Of a stretch of DNA of 64,000 nt, positions 54,459 through 62,996 are shown piece after piece. A program made the translations under genes and the position numbers. Each line of letters starts with the position of its first letter. The first letter of the stretch is position 1. Source of the DNA: Methylobacterium gnaphalii. Its GTDB lineage: Bacteria > Pseudomonadota > Alphaproteobacteria > Rhizobiales > Beijerinckiaceae. The notes under the pieces were generated by a model. The model saw nothing but the letters and a program-made list of their open reading frames with translations, did no database searches and was not told the DNA's origin. The stretch covers positions 62,001 to 126,000 of the forward strand of contig NZ_BJZV01000013.1 of the NCBI RefSeq assembly GCF_007992215.1. The letters are read 5' to 3'.

Positions 54459-55337
54459 TTGCGACGGATCGCACATATCTCGGACCTGCATTTCGGCTGC
54501 ACGAATCCCGACGTGGTCGAGGGGCTGATCACCGAATTGAACGCTGATCGCCCCGACCTGATCGTCATCTCGGGCGATTTCACCATGCGCTCGCGCCAGG
54601 TCGAATACCGGCAGGCTCAGGCCTTCCTCAACCGCCTGACGTCGCGCTGGATCGGGGTGCCCGGCAATCACGACATCGCCTGTTTCCCCCTGCCGGGACG
54701 GTTCATCCGGCCCTTCCAACGCTATTGCTGCTTCATCGCCGAGGAGACCGAGCCGACCTTTCTCGACGAGGAGATCGGCGTTGTCTGCCTCAACACGGTG
54801 CGGACCTGGGCGCCGGACCCCGACTGGTCGCAGGGACGGATCGGCCGAGAGCAGATCCTTCGGGCCGGGGCGCGGCTCGCCGCCCTGCCGCCCCATGTCT
54901 TCCGCATCGTCGTCGGCCATCACCCCTTCGCGCCGCCGCCCTGGAACGAGAAGGCGCGGCTGGTGGGGCGGGCCGGGGCGGCGCTCGACGCGTTCCGTCG
55001 CCACCACGTCGGCCTCACGCTCGCCGGACATTTCCACAGGCACTATTCCCGATTTGTCACGGTGGACGGCGTGCAGAGGGATGCGGCCTGTGCGATCGGC
55101 GGTCAGCAGCTGCTCGTGGTGCAGGCCGGCTCGGCGACCTCGACGCGCCTGCGTGGGCGGGAGCCGAACGCCTATAACCGCATCGTCGTCGAGAATGGTG
55201 CGGCGACGGTCACGGTGCGTCTGTGGAACGGAGCCGACTGGCAGGATGCGCCGTGCTCGACTGGAGTAAGCAAACTCTTCGTCGACCCGTCAGGCACGAG
55301 GAATGCAGGCTTGGCTACGGAACGAGCCGCAACATGA
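54459..55337 (+). CDS. Metallophosphoesterase (calcineurin-like)
   Basis: The 292-residue cytoplasmic enzyme has the dimetal motifs in order: 'ISDLHFG' (residues 7-13), 'VISGDFT', 'GVPGNHDIA', 'VVGHHPF' and 'TLAGHFHR'. The start is TTG 54459, giving the standard 'RRIAHISDLHFG' opening. The presence of the full motif set predicts phosphodiesterase or nucleotidase activity on an unknown substrate. It lies downstream of the DUF3016 gene on the same strand. Confidence 0.9.
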   Translation: MRRIAHISDLHFGCTNPDVVEGLITELNADRPDLIVISGDFTMRSRQVEYRQAQAFLNRLTSRWIGVPGNHDIACFPLPGRFIRPFQRYCCFIAEETEPTFLDEEIGVVCLNTVRTWAPDPDWSQGRIGREQILRAGARLAALPPHVFRIVVGHHPFAPPPWNEKARLVGRAGAALDAFRRHHVGLTLAGHFHRHYSRFVTVDGVQRDAACAIGGQQLLVVQAGSATSTRLRGREPNAYNRIVVENGAATVTVRLWNGADWQDAPCSTGVSKLFVDPSGTRNAGLATERAAT

Positions 55338-55460
55338 AATCGTCTCTCGAACCACCCAGATCGATCCGGTCATGGCTCGATTGTCTCGTGAGGCAGGAGC
55401 GGACGCTCTTTTCACCCCTTCATCGCATCGCAGCCGGGCGACACGCATAAGCCGTCACCG

Positions 55461-55604
55461 ATGAATCCCGTTGCCCTCATCGTCATGGCCACGATCGCCA
55501 TCGGCTACGTCGCCGCCCTGCTGGTCGCCCTGCATACGGGCACCGGCTGGGTCGTGGCATTGCTCGCGATCCTCGTGATCGCGCTCTTCGTCCGCTGGCG
55601 CTAA
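55461..55604 (+). CDS. Small membrane protein, 47 residues
   Basis: A 48-codon ATG frame encodes two hydrophobic helices: 'PVALIVMATIAIGYVAALLV' and, after a Gly-Thr-Gly-Trp turn, 'VVALLAILVIALFVRWR'. This is typical of small inner-membrane proteins of alphaproteobacteria. It lies between the phosphoesterase and the cyclase fusion. A weak EcfG-like element (GGAAC-N17-CGTC, 55319-55344) is upstream but was not accepted. Confidence 0.55.
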   Translation: MNPVALIVMATIAIGYVAALLVALHTGTGWVVALLAILVIALFVRWR

Positions 55605-55834
55605 GGTCTGTGGCCCCGGGGCCGGGTGCGAGGAGGCAGGATTTCACAGCCACCCGCTTCGACAGGCTTGACAGGACCGGACCGATTGGCTCGTCCTGCT
55701 GCCGCGTCTCTGCAGCCGCCAGATGTGGCGGAGGGTGATGCAGCATCGCTCCTGCTCGTAAGCGGTATGATCGCCGGAACCATCCCGACCCTCACGAGCA
55801 TCCTGCTCCCACGTGGCCGGCGCGGAGCGCGTCC

Positions 55835-57334
55835 GTGAAACGAACCATCGCGGCGATCCTGGCCGCCGATGTCGCCGGCTTCTCGCGGCTCGTCGCCGAG
55901 GACGAGGACGACACACTCCGCCGGCTGCAGGACTATTCGCGGGTGTTTCGCGCCGAGGTGACGCGCGTCGGTGGCCGCGTGTTCAACACGGCGGGCGACG
56001 CGATTCTCGCCGAGTTCCCAAGCGCCGTCGAAGCGCTGCGTGCCGGCATCGCCATCCAGGAGCAGATGCAGGGCCTCAACGCGGATCACCCGCCCGAGCG
56101 CCGGATCCTGTTCCGGATGGGTCTCAACATCGGCGATGTCATCGAGACCGATGCGGGTGACATGCTCGGCGACGGCGTCAACGTCGCCGCGCGGCTTGAA
56201 GGCCTCGCGGAGCCTGGCGGCATTTGCCTGTCCCGCTCGGTCCATGAGGCGATCGCAGCCCGGCTGACGGTCGCCTTCCGCGATATCGGCCCCCAGACCC
56301 TCAAGAACATTCCCCGGCCAATCCACGCCTTCCGCGTCGTGCTGCCCTGGGACGGCCCAGGCGAGACGGTAAAGGCCCGGCGGCGGTGGCCGCGCCTGGT
56401 CGGCGTCTCCGCGGCGCTCCTGCTGCTCCTGGCCGGTGGCCTCGCCATGGTGTTTCGGGACGATCTGTACGGCAGGACTGAGGGCAGCGTCGAGGCCGAA
56501 CCGCTCTCGCCGGTTGCGGCGCGCGAGGCCCTGGAGAGAGCGGACCTCCTCTCCGTCGCGGTGGTCCACCCGCAGCGTGCCTGTTTCAAGGAAGCGGTTT
56601 GGCTCTCCGGCACCATCGTGCCGCGAAGCGAGGCCGAGGTTAGCCCGGACGAGGACGGCCTGCGCATCCTGCGCGTGTTCGCCAAGCCCCTGGATAAGGT
56701 CGCGCAGGGCCAGGCACTCGCCGAGTTGGCGCGTCCGGATCAACCGGGCCAGGCCGTCGTGACGCTGCGCGCGCCCGTGGCCGGTTCGGTGGGCCAGAGT
56801 CAGGCTCATGTCGGCGCACTTACGGCGCGCGTCCAGGCCCTGTTCAAGATCATCCCTCAGGGCACGTTCGAACTTGCCGCCGAAGTGCCCGTCAAAAGTC
56901 TACCGATACTGAGGGCGGGGCAGAGCGTGGCGGTGACCCCGCTCGGACTGCCTGAGATTGCCGGCCGCGTGCGCAGCGTCTCGGCCGAGATCGACGGCGC
57001 GACACAGCTCGGACGTGCTCGCGTATCCCTCGTGGGTCATGCCGACCTGCGGCAGGGGCAGTTCGCGCGAGGCGTGGCGACGATCGGCGAGCGTTGTGGG
57101 ATCGGCCTGCCTGAATCCGCGATCCTGCGCAGCGCAGAGGGCAGTGTCGTCTTCGTGAGCAACCAGGGCCATGTCGAGGGGCGCTTCGTGACGACGGGCC
57201 TCAGCGCTAACGATGCCGTCGAGATCCGCAGCGGCCTCGACGGCGGCGAGGCGGTTCTCCTGCGCGCCGGACCGTTCGTGCGCGAAGGCGATCTGGTCAA
57301 CGCCTTACCGACCTCGGACAGGGCGTCGAACTGA
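55835..57334 (+). CDS. Class III nucleotide cyclase fused to a periplasmic HlyD-like membrane-fusion domain
   Basis: The 499-residue protein starts at GTG. Residues 1-170 form a complete class III adenylate/guanylate cyclase domain: metal Asp12 in 'AADVAGFSRL', 'RVFNTAGDAILAEF' with Asp55 and Asn51 at the base-recognition position usually held by Lys, and 'GDGVNVAARLEGLAEPGGIC' with Asn116 and Arg120. Residues about 187-207 ('LVGVSAALLLLLAGGLAMVF') are one transmembrane helix. From about 230 to 495 a HlyD/RND-adaptor-like beta domain follows ('VWLSGTIVPRSEAEVSPDED', 'ALAELARPDQPGQAVVTLRA', 'EIAGRVRSVSAEIDG', 'GLDGGEAVLLRAGPFVREGD'). No pump gene is adjacent. I know of no characterised protein with this domain order. 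Confidence 0.88.
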   Translation: MKRTIAAILAADVAGFSRLVAEDEDDTLRRLQDYSRVFRAEVTRVGGRVFNTAGDAILAEFPSAVEALRAGIAIQEQMQGLNADHPPERRILFRMGLNIGDVIETDAGDMLGDGVNVAARLEGLAEPGGICLSRSVHEAIAARLTVAFRDIGPQTLKNIPRPIHAFRVVLPWDGPGETVKARRRWPRLVGVSAALLLLLAGGLAMVFRDDLYGRTEGSVEAEPLSPVAAREALERADLLSVAVVHPQRACFKEAVWLSGTIVPRSEAEVSPDEDGLRILRVFAKPLDKVAQGQALAELARPDQPGQAVVTLRAPVAGSVGQSQAHVGALTARVQALFKIIPQGTFELAAEVPVKSLPILRAGQSVAVTPLGLPEIAGRVRSVSAEIDGATQLGRARVSLVGHADLRQGQFARGVATIGERCGIGLPESAILRSAEGSVVFVSNQGHVEGRFVTTGLSANDAVEIRSGLDGGEAVLLRAGPFVREGDLVNALPTSDRASN

Positions 57335-57608
57335 TCGGCCGGTCTCGGTTCCGGGGCTGCGAAGCAGAAACCGGAGCCTACACGCGGTGCGCGATTGCCA
57401 TCCCACGAACCACCTGTCTTGGATCGCGGGTTCACCTGCGGTGCCCCGGAACGACGGGGAACAGTTTCGGTTGACCTCCGATCTGGCCACGCGGCTTTGA
57501 GGCGCATGGGCGCTGTGCTAACGAAGCGCCGATTTCCATTCCAGGCAGTGCCCGACTGGGTCTCCGCTGGGTCGAACAACCGTAAAATCAGGGTACGATT
57601 TACAGCCG

Positions 57609-58175
57609 ATGCCGCCTGACGCGCCCACCGCCTCGGATCACACCAGCTCTTCCGCCGCAGGAGCAGCCACTCCGGAGCGCGCATCGCAGTATTCCTACGA
57701 GGAATTGCTGGCCTGTGGCCGTGGCGAGCTGTTCGGCGCCGGCAATGCGCAGTTGCCGCTGCCGCCGATGCTGATGTTCGACCGCATCACCTCGATCGGC
57801 CAGGAAGGCGGCGCTCACGGCAAGGGCCATGTGCTGGCCGAGTTCGATATCCGGCCGGACCTCTGGTTCTTCCCCTGCCACTTCAAGGGTGACCCGGTGA
57901 TGCCGGGCTGCCTCGGCCTCGATGCGCTCTGGCAGCTCGTCGGCTTCCATCTCGGCTGGCTCGGCGCCCCTGGCCGCGGCCGGGCGCTCGGCGTCGGCGA
58001 GGTGAAATTCTCCGACCAGGTCCTGCCCAGCGTGAAACAGGTGGTTTACGGCATCGACATCAAGCGGGTGCGCACCGGAAAGCTGGTGCTCGGCATCGCT
58101 GATGGCTGGCTCGAAGCCGACGGTCGGCGTATCTATGAGGCGAAGGATCTGCGCGTCGCCCTGTTCCAGGCCTGA
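57609..58175 (+). CDS. fabA: 3-hydroxydecanoyl-ACP dehydratase/isomerase (FabA)
   Basis: This enzyme dehydrates 3-hydroxydecanoyl-ACP and isomerises the product, opening the anaerobic unsaturated fatty-acid route. The 188 residues carry the hot-dog fold signature '[20 protein letters not shown]' (catalytic His) and '[13 protein letters not shown]'. The N-terminal ~30 residues are Ser/Ala-rich and non-conserved. It leads a fabA-fabB pair (107-base gap), with fabI 500 bases further on. Confidence 0.96.
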   Translation: MPPDAPTASDHTSSSAAGAATPERASQYSYEELLACGRGELFGAGNAQLPLPPMLMFDRITSIGQEGGAHGKGHVLAEFDIRPDLWFFPCHFKGDPVMPGCLGLDALWQLVGFHLGWLGAPGRGRALGVGEVKFSDQVLPSVKQVVYGIDIKRVRTGKLVLGIADGWLEADGRRIYEAKDLRVALFQA

Positions 58176-58282
58176 ACGATCCCTCCGGATCGGGGGCGTT
58201 CCTGTTGAGATTGGACGCGCATCATCCTAGGTGACGTCTCGCGGCGCGGATCGAAGCGTCGCGGCGGAGAAGCCAGGCCACC

Positions 58283-59509
58283 ATGCGGCGCGTCGTGATC
58301 ACCGGGATGGGCATCGTCTCGTCCATCGGCAACAACACTCAGGAAGTGCTCGCCTCGCTGCGCGAGGCGCGCTCCGGCATCGACACGGATGCCTCCTACG
58401 CGGAGCACGGCTTCCGCAGCCAAGTCTCCGGGGCACCGAGCCTGGACGCCGAGTCGGTCGTCGACCGCCGCGCCATGCGCTTCCACGGCGGCGGCACCGC
58501 CTGGAATCACGTCGCCATGGATCAGGCGATCCGCGATGCGGGCCTTGAGGCGAGTGATGTCTCGAACGACCGTACCGGCATCGTCATGGGCTCCGGCGGA
58601 CCCTCGACCCGCGTCATCGTCGAGTCGGCGGCCATCGCACGCGAGAAAGGCCCGAAGCGCGTCGGACCGTTCGCCGTGCCGAAGGCGATGTCCTCGACCG
58701 CTTCGGCCACGCTCGCGACCTGGTTCAAGATCCGCGGCGTGAACTATTCGATCTCCTCGGCCTGCGCGACCTCGAACCACTGCATCGGCAATGCCGCCGA
58801 GATTATCCAGGCTGGACGTCAGGACGTGATCTTCGCAGGCGGCTGCGAGGATCTCGACTGGACCCTGTCGGTTCTGTTCGACGCGATGGGCGCGATGTCC
58901 TCCAAGTACAATGAGACGCCGTCCCGCGCGTCGCGTGCCTACGATGCCAACCGCGACGGCTTCGTCATCGCTGGCGGCGCTGGCGTCCTGGTCTTGGAAG
59001 AATTGGAGCACGCCAAGGCCCGCGGCGCGCGCATCTACGGTGAGATCGCCGGCTATGGCGCCACCTCCGACGGCCACGACATGGTCGCCCCCTCCGGCGA
59101 GGGTGCGGTGCGTTGCATGCGTCAGGCCATGGAAGGCCTGAAGGGCGCGAAGATCGACTACATCAACCCGCACGCCACCTCGACACCAGTCGGCGACGAC
59201 AAAGAGATCGAGGCCATCCGCGAGGTCTTCGGCCGCGGCGAAGTCTGCCCGCCGATTTCAGCCACGAAGTCGCTCACCGGGCACTCGCTCGGCGCCACTG
59301 GCGTGCAGGAGGCGATCTACTCGTTGCTGATGATGAATAACGGCTTCATCTGCGAGAGCGCCCATATCGACGAGATCGACCCGGCCTTTGCTGACATGCC
59401 GATCCTGCGCGAGCGGCGTGACGGGGCGAAGCTCGGCCATGTCATGTCGAACTCCTTCGGCTTCGGCGGCACCAACGCGACACTGATCCTCAAGAACGTC
59501 GACGCTTGA
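58283..59509 (+). CDS. fabB: 3-oxoacyl-ACP synthase I (FabB)
   Basis: This is the condensing enzyme that elongates acyl-ACP, including the unsaturated intermediates made by FabA. The 408 residues show '[15 protein letters not shown]', the active-site Cys in '[15 protein letters not shown]', and the two His regions '[11 protein letters not shown]' and '[16 protein letters not shown]', plus '[12 protein letters not shown]'. Length and Cys context (SSACATS) match FabB, not FabF. Its transcript ends near two hairpins (59533-59599). Confidence 0.96.
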   Translation: MRRVVITGMGIVSSIGNNTQEVLASLREARSGIDTDASYAEHGFRSQVSGAPSLDAESVVDRRAMRFHGGGTAWNHVAMDQAIRDAGLEASDVSNDRTGIVMGSGGPSTRVIVESAAIAREKGPKRVGPFAVPKAMSSTASATLATWFKIRGVNYSISSACATSNHCIGNAAEIIQAGRQDVIFAGGCEDLDWTLSVLFDAMGAMSSKYNETPSRASRAYDANRDGFVIAGGAGVLVLEELEHAKARGARIYGEIAGYGATSDGHDMVAPSGEGAVRCMRQAMEGLKGAKIDYINPHATSTPVGDDKEIEAIREVFGRGEVCPPISATKSLTGHSLGATGVQEAIYSLLMMNNGFICESAHIDEIDPAFADMPILRERRDGAKLGHVMSNSFGFGGTNATLILKNVDA

Positions 59510-59532
59510 ACGGCCAAGCTCAGGCCACGCAA

Positions 59533-59599
59533 ACCGCGAGCAGCGGAGCGTTTCGAACAAGCTCCGCCGCAACTGCGAAAGCATAGCTTCGCAGTTGCG
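59533..59599. other. Pair of hairpins downstream of fabB
   Basis: GCGGAGC (59533-59539) pairs with GCTCCGC (59561-59567). CGCAACTGCGAA (59568-59579) pairs with TTCGCAGTTGCG (59588-59599) over 12 bp. The second is long and may be a terminator without T-run, or a structured RNA element. Confidence 0.5.
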
Positions 59600-59645
59600 A
59601 GCAGTACGGCCAAGCTAGACCTGGATCAGCCCAAGCTCTCGGTCC

Positions 59646-59670
59646 GGAACCGAATGACGTAAAGACCGTT
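59646..59670 (+). promoter_or_regulatory. EcfG (general stress) promoter
   Basis: GGAAC (59646-59650), 16 bases, CGTT (59667-59670): exact consensus. Predicted start near 59677, 23 bases before the ATG of a 38-residue membrane protein. Confidence 0.65.
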
Positions 59671-59699
59671 TGTCTTGCGGATAGCAGGACAATACTGCC

Positions 59700-59816
59700 A
59701 TGCTTTGGCTGATTTTAGCGGTTTTCGGAGGCTTGGCCGTGACGGCCGGTGCAGCGGCTTTTGCTAAGCAAAGCCTCATCGAAGATGCCCGCTCGGCGAC
59801 GAAGGGGTATTTCTGA
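59700..59816 (+). CDS. Tiny membrane protein, 38 residues
   Basis: The frame encodes 'MLWLILAVFGGLAVTAGAAA' and then FAKQSLIEDARSATKGYF: one hydrophobic helix with a short charged tail. Its base composition is less GC-rich than the neighbours. An exact general-stress promoter lies 30 bases upstream, and AGGA is about 10 nt from the ATG. Its role is unknown. Confidence 0.6.
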   Translation: MLWLILAVFGGLAVTAGAAAFAKQSLIEDARSATKGYF

Positions 59817-60008
59817 CGTCCCCAACATCATGGCGCGGAGTGTTCCGAGGCCCCGTATCGACCGATGTCGATCCGGGGCTTTTCTTTGCCAGCAGGGCCG
59901 TTCTGACCCTCTTGCGTGGACAGGGCCGCCACCCGCGCGCTAAGCGTCCCGTTCGAGACCGGGTCTGAGGCCCGGCGCGGGTTCATCGGTCGGGCAAGGC
60001 GGCGCTGC

Positions 60009-60839
60009 ATGACAGGTCTGATGACGGGTAAGCGCGGCCTCATCATGGGCGTCGCGAACAACCACTCCATCGCCTGGGGCATCGCCCAGGCCCTGCATGC
60101 TCAAGGAGCCGAACTCGCCTTCACCTACCAGGGGGATGCGCTGGGCAAACGGGTCGCTCCGCTCGCCGCCTCGGTTGGCTCGGACCTGGTGATGCCCTGC
60201 GATGTCGAGGATCTCGCCTCGGTCGACGCCACCTTCGCGGCTCTGGACGAGCGCTTCGACGGCCAGCTCGATTTCGTGGTCCACGCCATCGGCTTTTCCG
60301 ACAAGGCGCAGCTCAAGGGCCGTTATGTCGACGTCACCACGCGAGACAATTTCACGCGCACGATGACGATCTCGTGCTTCTCCTTCACCGAGATCGCGCA
60401 GCGCGCCGCCAAGCGCATGACCAATGGCGGTTCGCTCCTGACGCTGACCTATGGCGGCTCGACGCGCGTCATGCCGAACTACAACGTCATGGGCGTCGCC
60501 AAGGCCGCGCTCGAGGCCTCGGTGCGCTACCTCGCCATGGATCTCGGGCCTGACCGCATCCGCGTGAACGCCCTCTCGGCCGGTCCGGTGCGGACGTTGG
60601 CCGGTGCCGGCATCGCTGACGCCCGCCTGATGTTCAACCACCAGAAGGCGCACGCGCCCCTGCGCCGCACGGTCACGCTCGACGATATCGGCGGCTCCGC
60701 GCTCTACCTGCTCTCGGACCTGTCGAGCGGCGTGACTGGCGAGGTCCACTTCGTGGATTCCGGCTACAACATCATCTCGATGCCGCGACCCGACGTGCTG
60801 CAGGCGCAGGACGAGGCCGGCGTGGTCGGCGACGCTTAG
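60009..60839 (+). CDS. fabI: Enoyl-ACP reductase (FabI, NADH-dependent)
   Basis: The enzyme completes each elongation cycle by reducing trans-2-enoyl-ACP. The 276 residues show the FabI nucleotide-binding opening 'KRGLIMGVANNHSIAWGIAQ', the catalytic tyrosine region 'YGGSTRVMPNYNVMGVAKAA' (Tyr-x6-Lys type), and 'DLGPDRIRVNALSAGPVRTL'. It stands downstream of fabA-fabB with a general-stress small gene in between, so it has its own promoter. Confidence 0.96.
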   Translation: MTGLMTGKRGLIMGVANNHSIAWGIAQALHAQGAELAFTYQGDALGKRVAPLAASVGSDLVMPCDVEDLASVDATFAALDERFDGQLDFVVHAIGFSDKAQLKGRYVDVTTRDNFTRTMTISCFSFTEIAQRAAKRMTNGGSLLTLTYGGSTRVMPNYNVMGVAKAALEASVRYLAMDLGPDRIRVNALSAGPVRTLAGAGIADARLMFNHQKAHAPLRRTVTLDDIGGSALYLLSDLSSGVTGEVHFVDSGYNIISMPRPDVLQAQDEAGVVGDA

Positions 60840-60964
60840 GGCCTAGGGCGTCCTTTTCAGCGGTTGTCCCCTCTCCCGTAGCCTTCGCGCGCCGCGCTCC
60901 TCCGGGCGACGAAGCCGACGTGGAAGGACAGCACCTTCCCCTCGCCGCCAAACCAGCCGGAAGC

Positions 60965-61129
60965 CTAGGAGCGGCAGCCCGCCTCCGTTAACGCGATCCA
61001 GACCCGGTCCTCTTCGAGCAGGTCGGGGTGATGCGTCTCCCCGCCGGTCGTGTAGATGCACTTCCAGGCCGCGTTCAGCCGCGCATCCCCCGACATGACG
61101 AGCACACCGCCGCAGGCACCGAACGTCAT
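60965..61129 (-). CDS. Small hypothetical protein
   Basis: The 54-residue product from ATG 61129 begins 'MTFGACGGVLVMSGDARLNA' and ends 'EEDRVWIALTEAGCRS', with three cysteines; an ATG at 61159 would extend it to 64 residues. It reads as a short beta-rich protein. No family recognised. Confidence 0.5.
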   Translation of the reverse strand: MTFGACGGVLVMSGDARLNAAWKCIYTTGGETHHPDLLEEDRVWIALTEAGCRS

Positions 61130-61185
61130 GTTTGCGCCATCGGATCGGTCATGCAGCACCGGGACTCGGCATCGCCGTCAGCGTG

Positions 61186-61452
61186 CTACTCGGCCACCTT
61201 GGGCGCTGCGGCTGCCGGCGCGGTGACGTGGTTCGCGAGAACGCGCACCGTACGCACGCGTCTCGGCGTACCGAAGGCGCTTGGCGCCAGCCCAACCCGT
61301 TCGGTCTTCGGTGTGTTCTCTGCCTCGGCGCTCCTGGCCGGCACGCTCGAGAGATAGGCGCCGATCATGATGCCGAAGGCCAGCGCCAGAAGGGTCGCCG
61401 GGTGAGCCCTGGTGTCGGCCCGGCTGGTCGGAATGTCGTCGATCCGAGGCAT
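61186..61452 (-). CDS. Hypothetical single-pass membrane protein
   Basis: The 88-residue protein has one hydrophobic segment ('ATLLALAFGIMIGAYLSSVP', about 19-38), a basic middle ('FGTPRRVRTVRVLANHV') and an Ala-rich end. It could be a membrane-anchored regulator or periplasmic. No family recognised. Confidence 0.6.
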   Translation of the reverse strand: MPRIDDIPTSRADTRAHPATLLALAFGIMIGAYLSSVPARSAEAENTPKTERVGLAPSAFGTPRRVRTVRVLANHVTAPAAAAPKVAE

Positions 61453-61616
61453 CGTCTTCTCCCCATCGCGATGCGCCCCGCGGCGCCTCGTCCGTCGATG
61501 AGGTTTTGGCCCGCAGGCTAATCGAAGACGACGAGCAAGTTCGGCCTGTTTCGGCCAAGCTCGGGGGCAGCTGCTGCGTCCTGTACGGATTTGTGCGGAA
61601 GACGGCCGGAGCAGGC

Positions 61617-62906
61617 TCAGTTGTACTCGTAGGCGCGCTCGCCGTGAGAGGCGATGTCGAGGCCCTCATACTCGGCCTCCGCATGGACGCGTATAGGCGT
61701 GAATACGCCGATCGCCCTGGTCAGGCCGTAGGTGACGACACCCGACCAGACGATCGTCACGCCGATGGCGAGGAGCTGGATCCCGAACTGGCGCACGGCG
61801 CTGCCAGCCTCGCCGAACCCAATGCCGCCGAGGCCGGGCAGCGCGAAGACCGCGATCAGCAGCGAGCCGAGCATGCCGCCGACGCCGTGCACGGCGAAGA
61901 CGTCGAGGGAATCGTCGATCTGCAGGCGCTGCTTCACGGTGAGCGTCGCGTAGAAGCAGACGATGCCTCCGGCGAAGCCGATCAGCAGACCAGCGCCCGG
62001 TGCGACCATTCCTGCGGCCGGCGTGATGGTGGCGAGCCCCGCGACCGCGCCAGTCACGATGCCGATCGATGTCGGCTTGCGGATCTTGACCCACTCGGCC
62101 GCTGTCCAGGCGATGGCACCGGCTGCCGCGGAGAGATGCGTCGCGATGATGGCATTGGCGGCGCTGGCATCTGCGGCCAGCGCACTGCCGCCGTTGAAGC
62201 CGAACCAGCCCACCCAGAGCATGCCGGCGCCAGCCATGGTCATGCCGGGGCTGTGCGGCGGCGTCATCTGTGCCGGGAAGCCGCGGCGGCGGCCGATCAT
62301 CACGGCGAGCACCAGCGCCGCAACGCCCGCCGTGGTGTGCACGACGATGCCGCCGGCGAAATCGAGCGCGCCGAGACTGAACAGCCAGCCGCCGCCCCAG
62401 ATCCAATGCGCCACCGGCACGTAGACCAGCATCAACCAGAAGGCCGAGAACAGCGCGACGAAGGGAAAGGTCACGCGTTCGGGAAACGCGCCGATGATGA
62501 GTGCTGGCGTGATCACCGCGAACGTCATCTGAAAGAGCGCGAAAGCGCTCTCCGGCAGCTGGGTCGGCATGCGCACCGCGTCGAGCCCCGCCAGGAACGC
62601 TTTGCCGAGACCGCCGATCAAGGGCGCGTTGCCATCGAAGACGAGGCTATAGCCGCAGATCGCCCAAAGCACCGACGCAACGCAGCAGATCGCGAAGCAC
62701 TGCATCAACACCGACAGCACGTTCCGCGCATGCACGAGCCCGCCATAGAACAGCGCAAGGCCGGGCAGCGTCATGAACAGCACCAGCGCCGACGCTGTAA
62801 GGATCCAGGCGGTATGGCCCGTATCGGCCGCCGTTGCGGCGAAGGCGGGGGTCACCAGCAGCGCGAGGCCGAGACCAGCGGAGCCGCACAGGGCAAGACA
62901 GCGCAT
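61617..62906 (-). CDS. amtB: Ammonium transporter (Amt/MEP/Rh family)
   Basis: The trimeric ammonium channel of the inner membrane. The 429-residue precursor has a signal-like N-terminus ('CGSAGLGLALLVTPAFA') as in other AmtB, then eleven segments. The twin pore histidines are in 'PVAHWIWGGGWL' and 'FAVHGVGGMLGSLLIA'. The family signature 'GLVHARNVLSVLMQCF' and the phenylalanine gate area 'GALDFAGGIVVHTTAG' are present. Unusually, no glnK (PII) gene is adjacent. Confidence 0.95.
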   Translation of the reverse strand: MRCLALCGSAGLGLALLVTPAFAATAADTGHTAWILTASALVLFMTLPGLALFYGGLVHARNVLSVLMQCFAICCVASVLWAICGYSLVFDGNAPLIGGLGKAFLAGLDAVRMPTQLPESAFALFQMTFAVITPALIIGAFPERVTFPFVALFSAFWLMLVYVPVAHWIWGGGWLFSLGALDFAGGIVVHTTAGVAALVLAVMIGRRRGFPAQMTPPHSPGMTMAGAGMLWVGWFGFNGGSALAADASAANAIIATHLSAAAGAIAWTAAEWVKIRKPTSIGIVTGAVAGLATITPAAGMVAPGAGLLIGFAGGIVCFYATLTVKQRLQIDDSLDVFAVHGVGGMLGSLLIAVFALPGLGGIGFGEAGSAVRQFGIQLLAIGVTIVWSGVVTYGLTRAIGVFTPIRVHAEAEYEGLDIASHGERAYEYN

Positions 62907-62996
62907 TGCAGGGACTTTCGAAACGGCCAAGATTGGTCGACTGCTCAATACGCAGTCATTCGGCCGATACAAGTCGCATATCTGCCTAATTTGTGG

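Noticed and set aside
55319..55344. GGAAC-N17-CGTC ahead of the 47-residue membrane protein
   Set aside because: The last -10 base, normally T, is wrong, and the implied leader is over 100 nt; not strong enough.
55626..55838. 70-codon frame ending in GTGA overlap with the cyclase start
   Set aside because: The overlap looks attractive, but the sequence has no helix, signal or family pattern and the start is a weak GTG.
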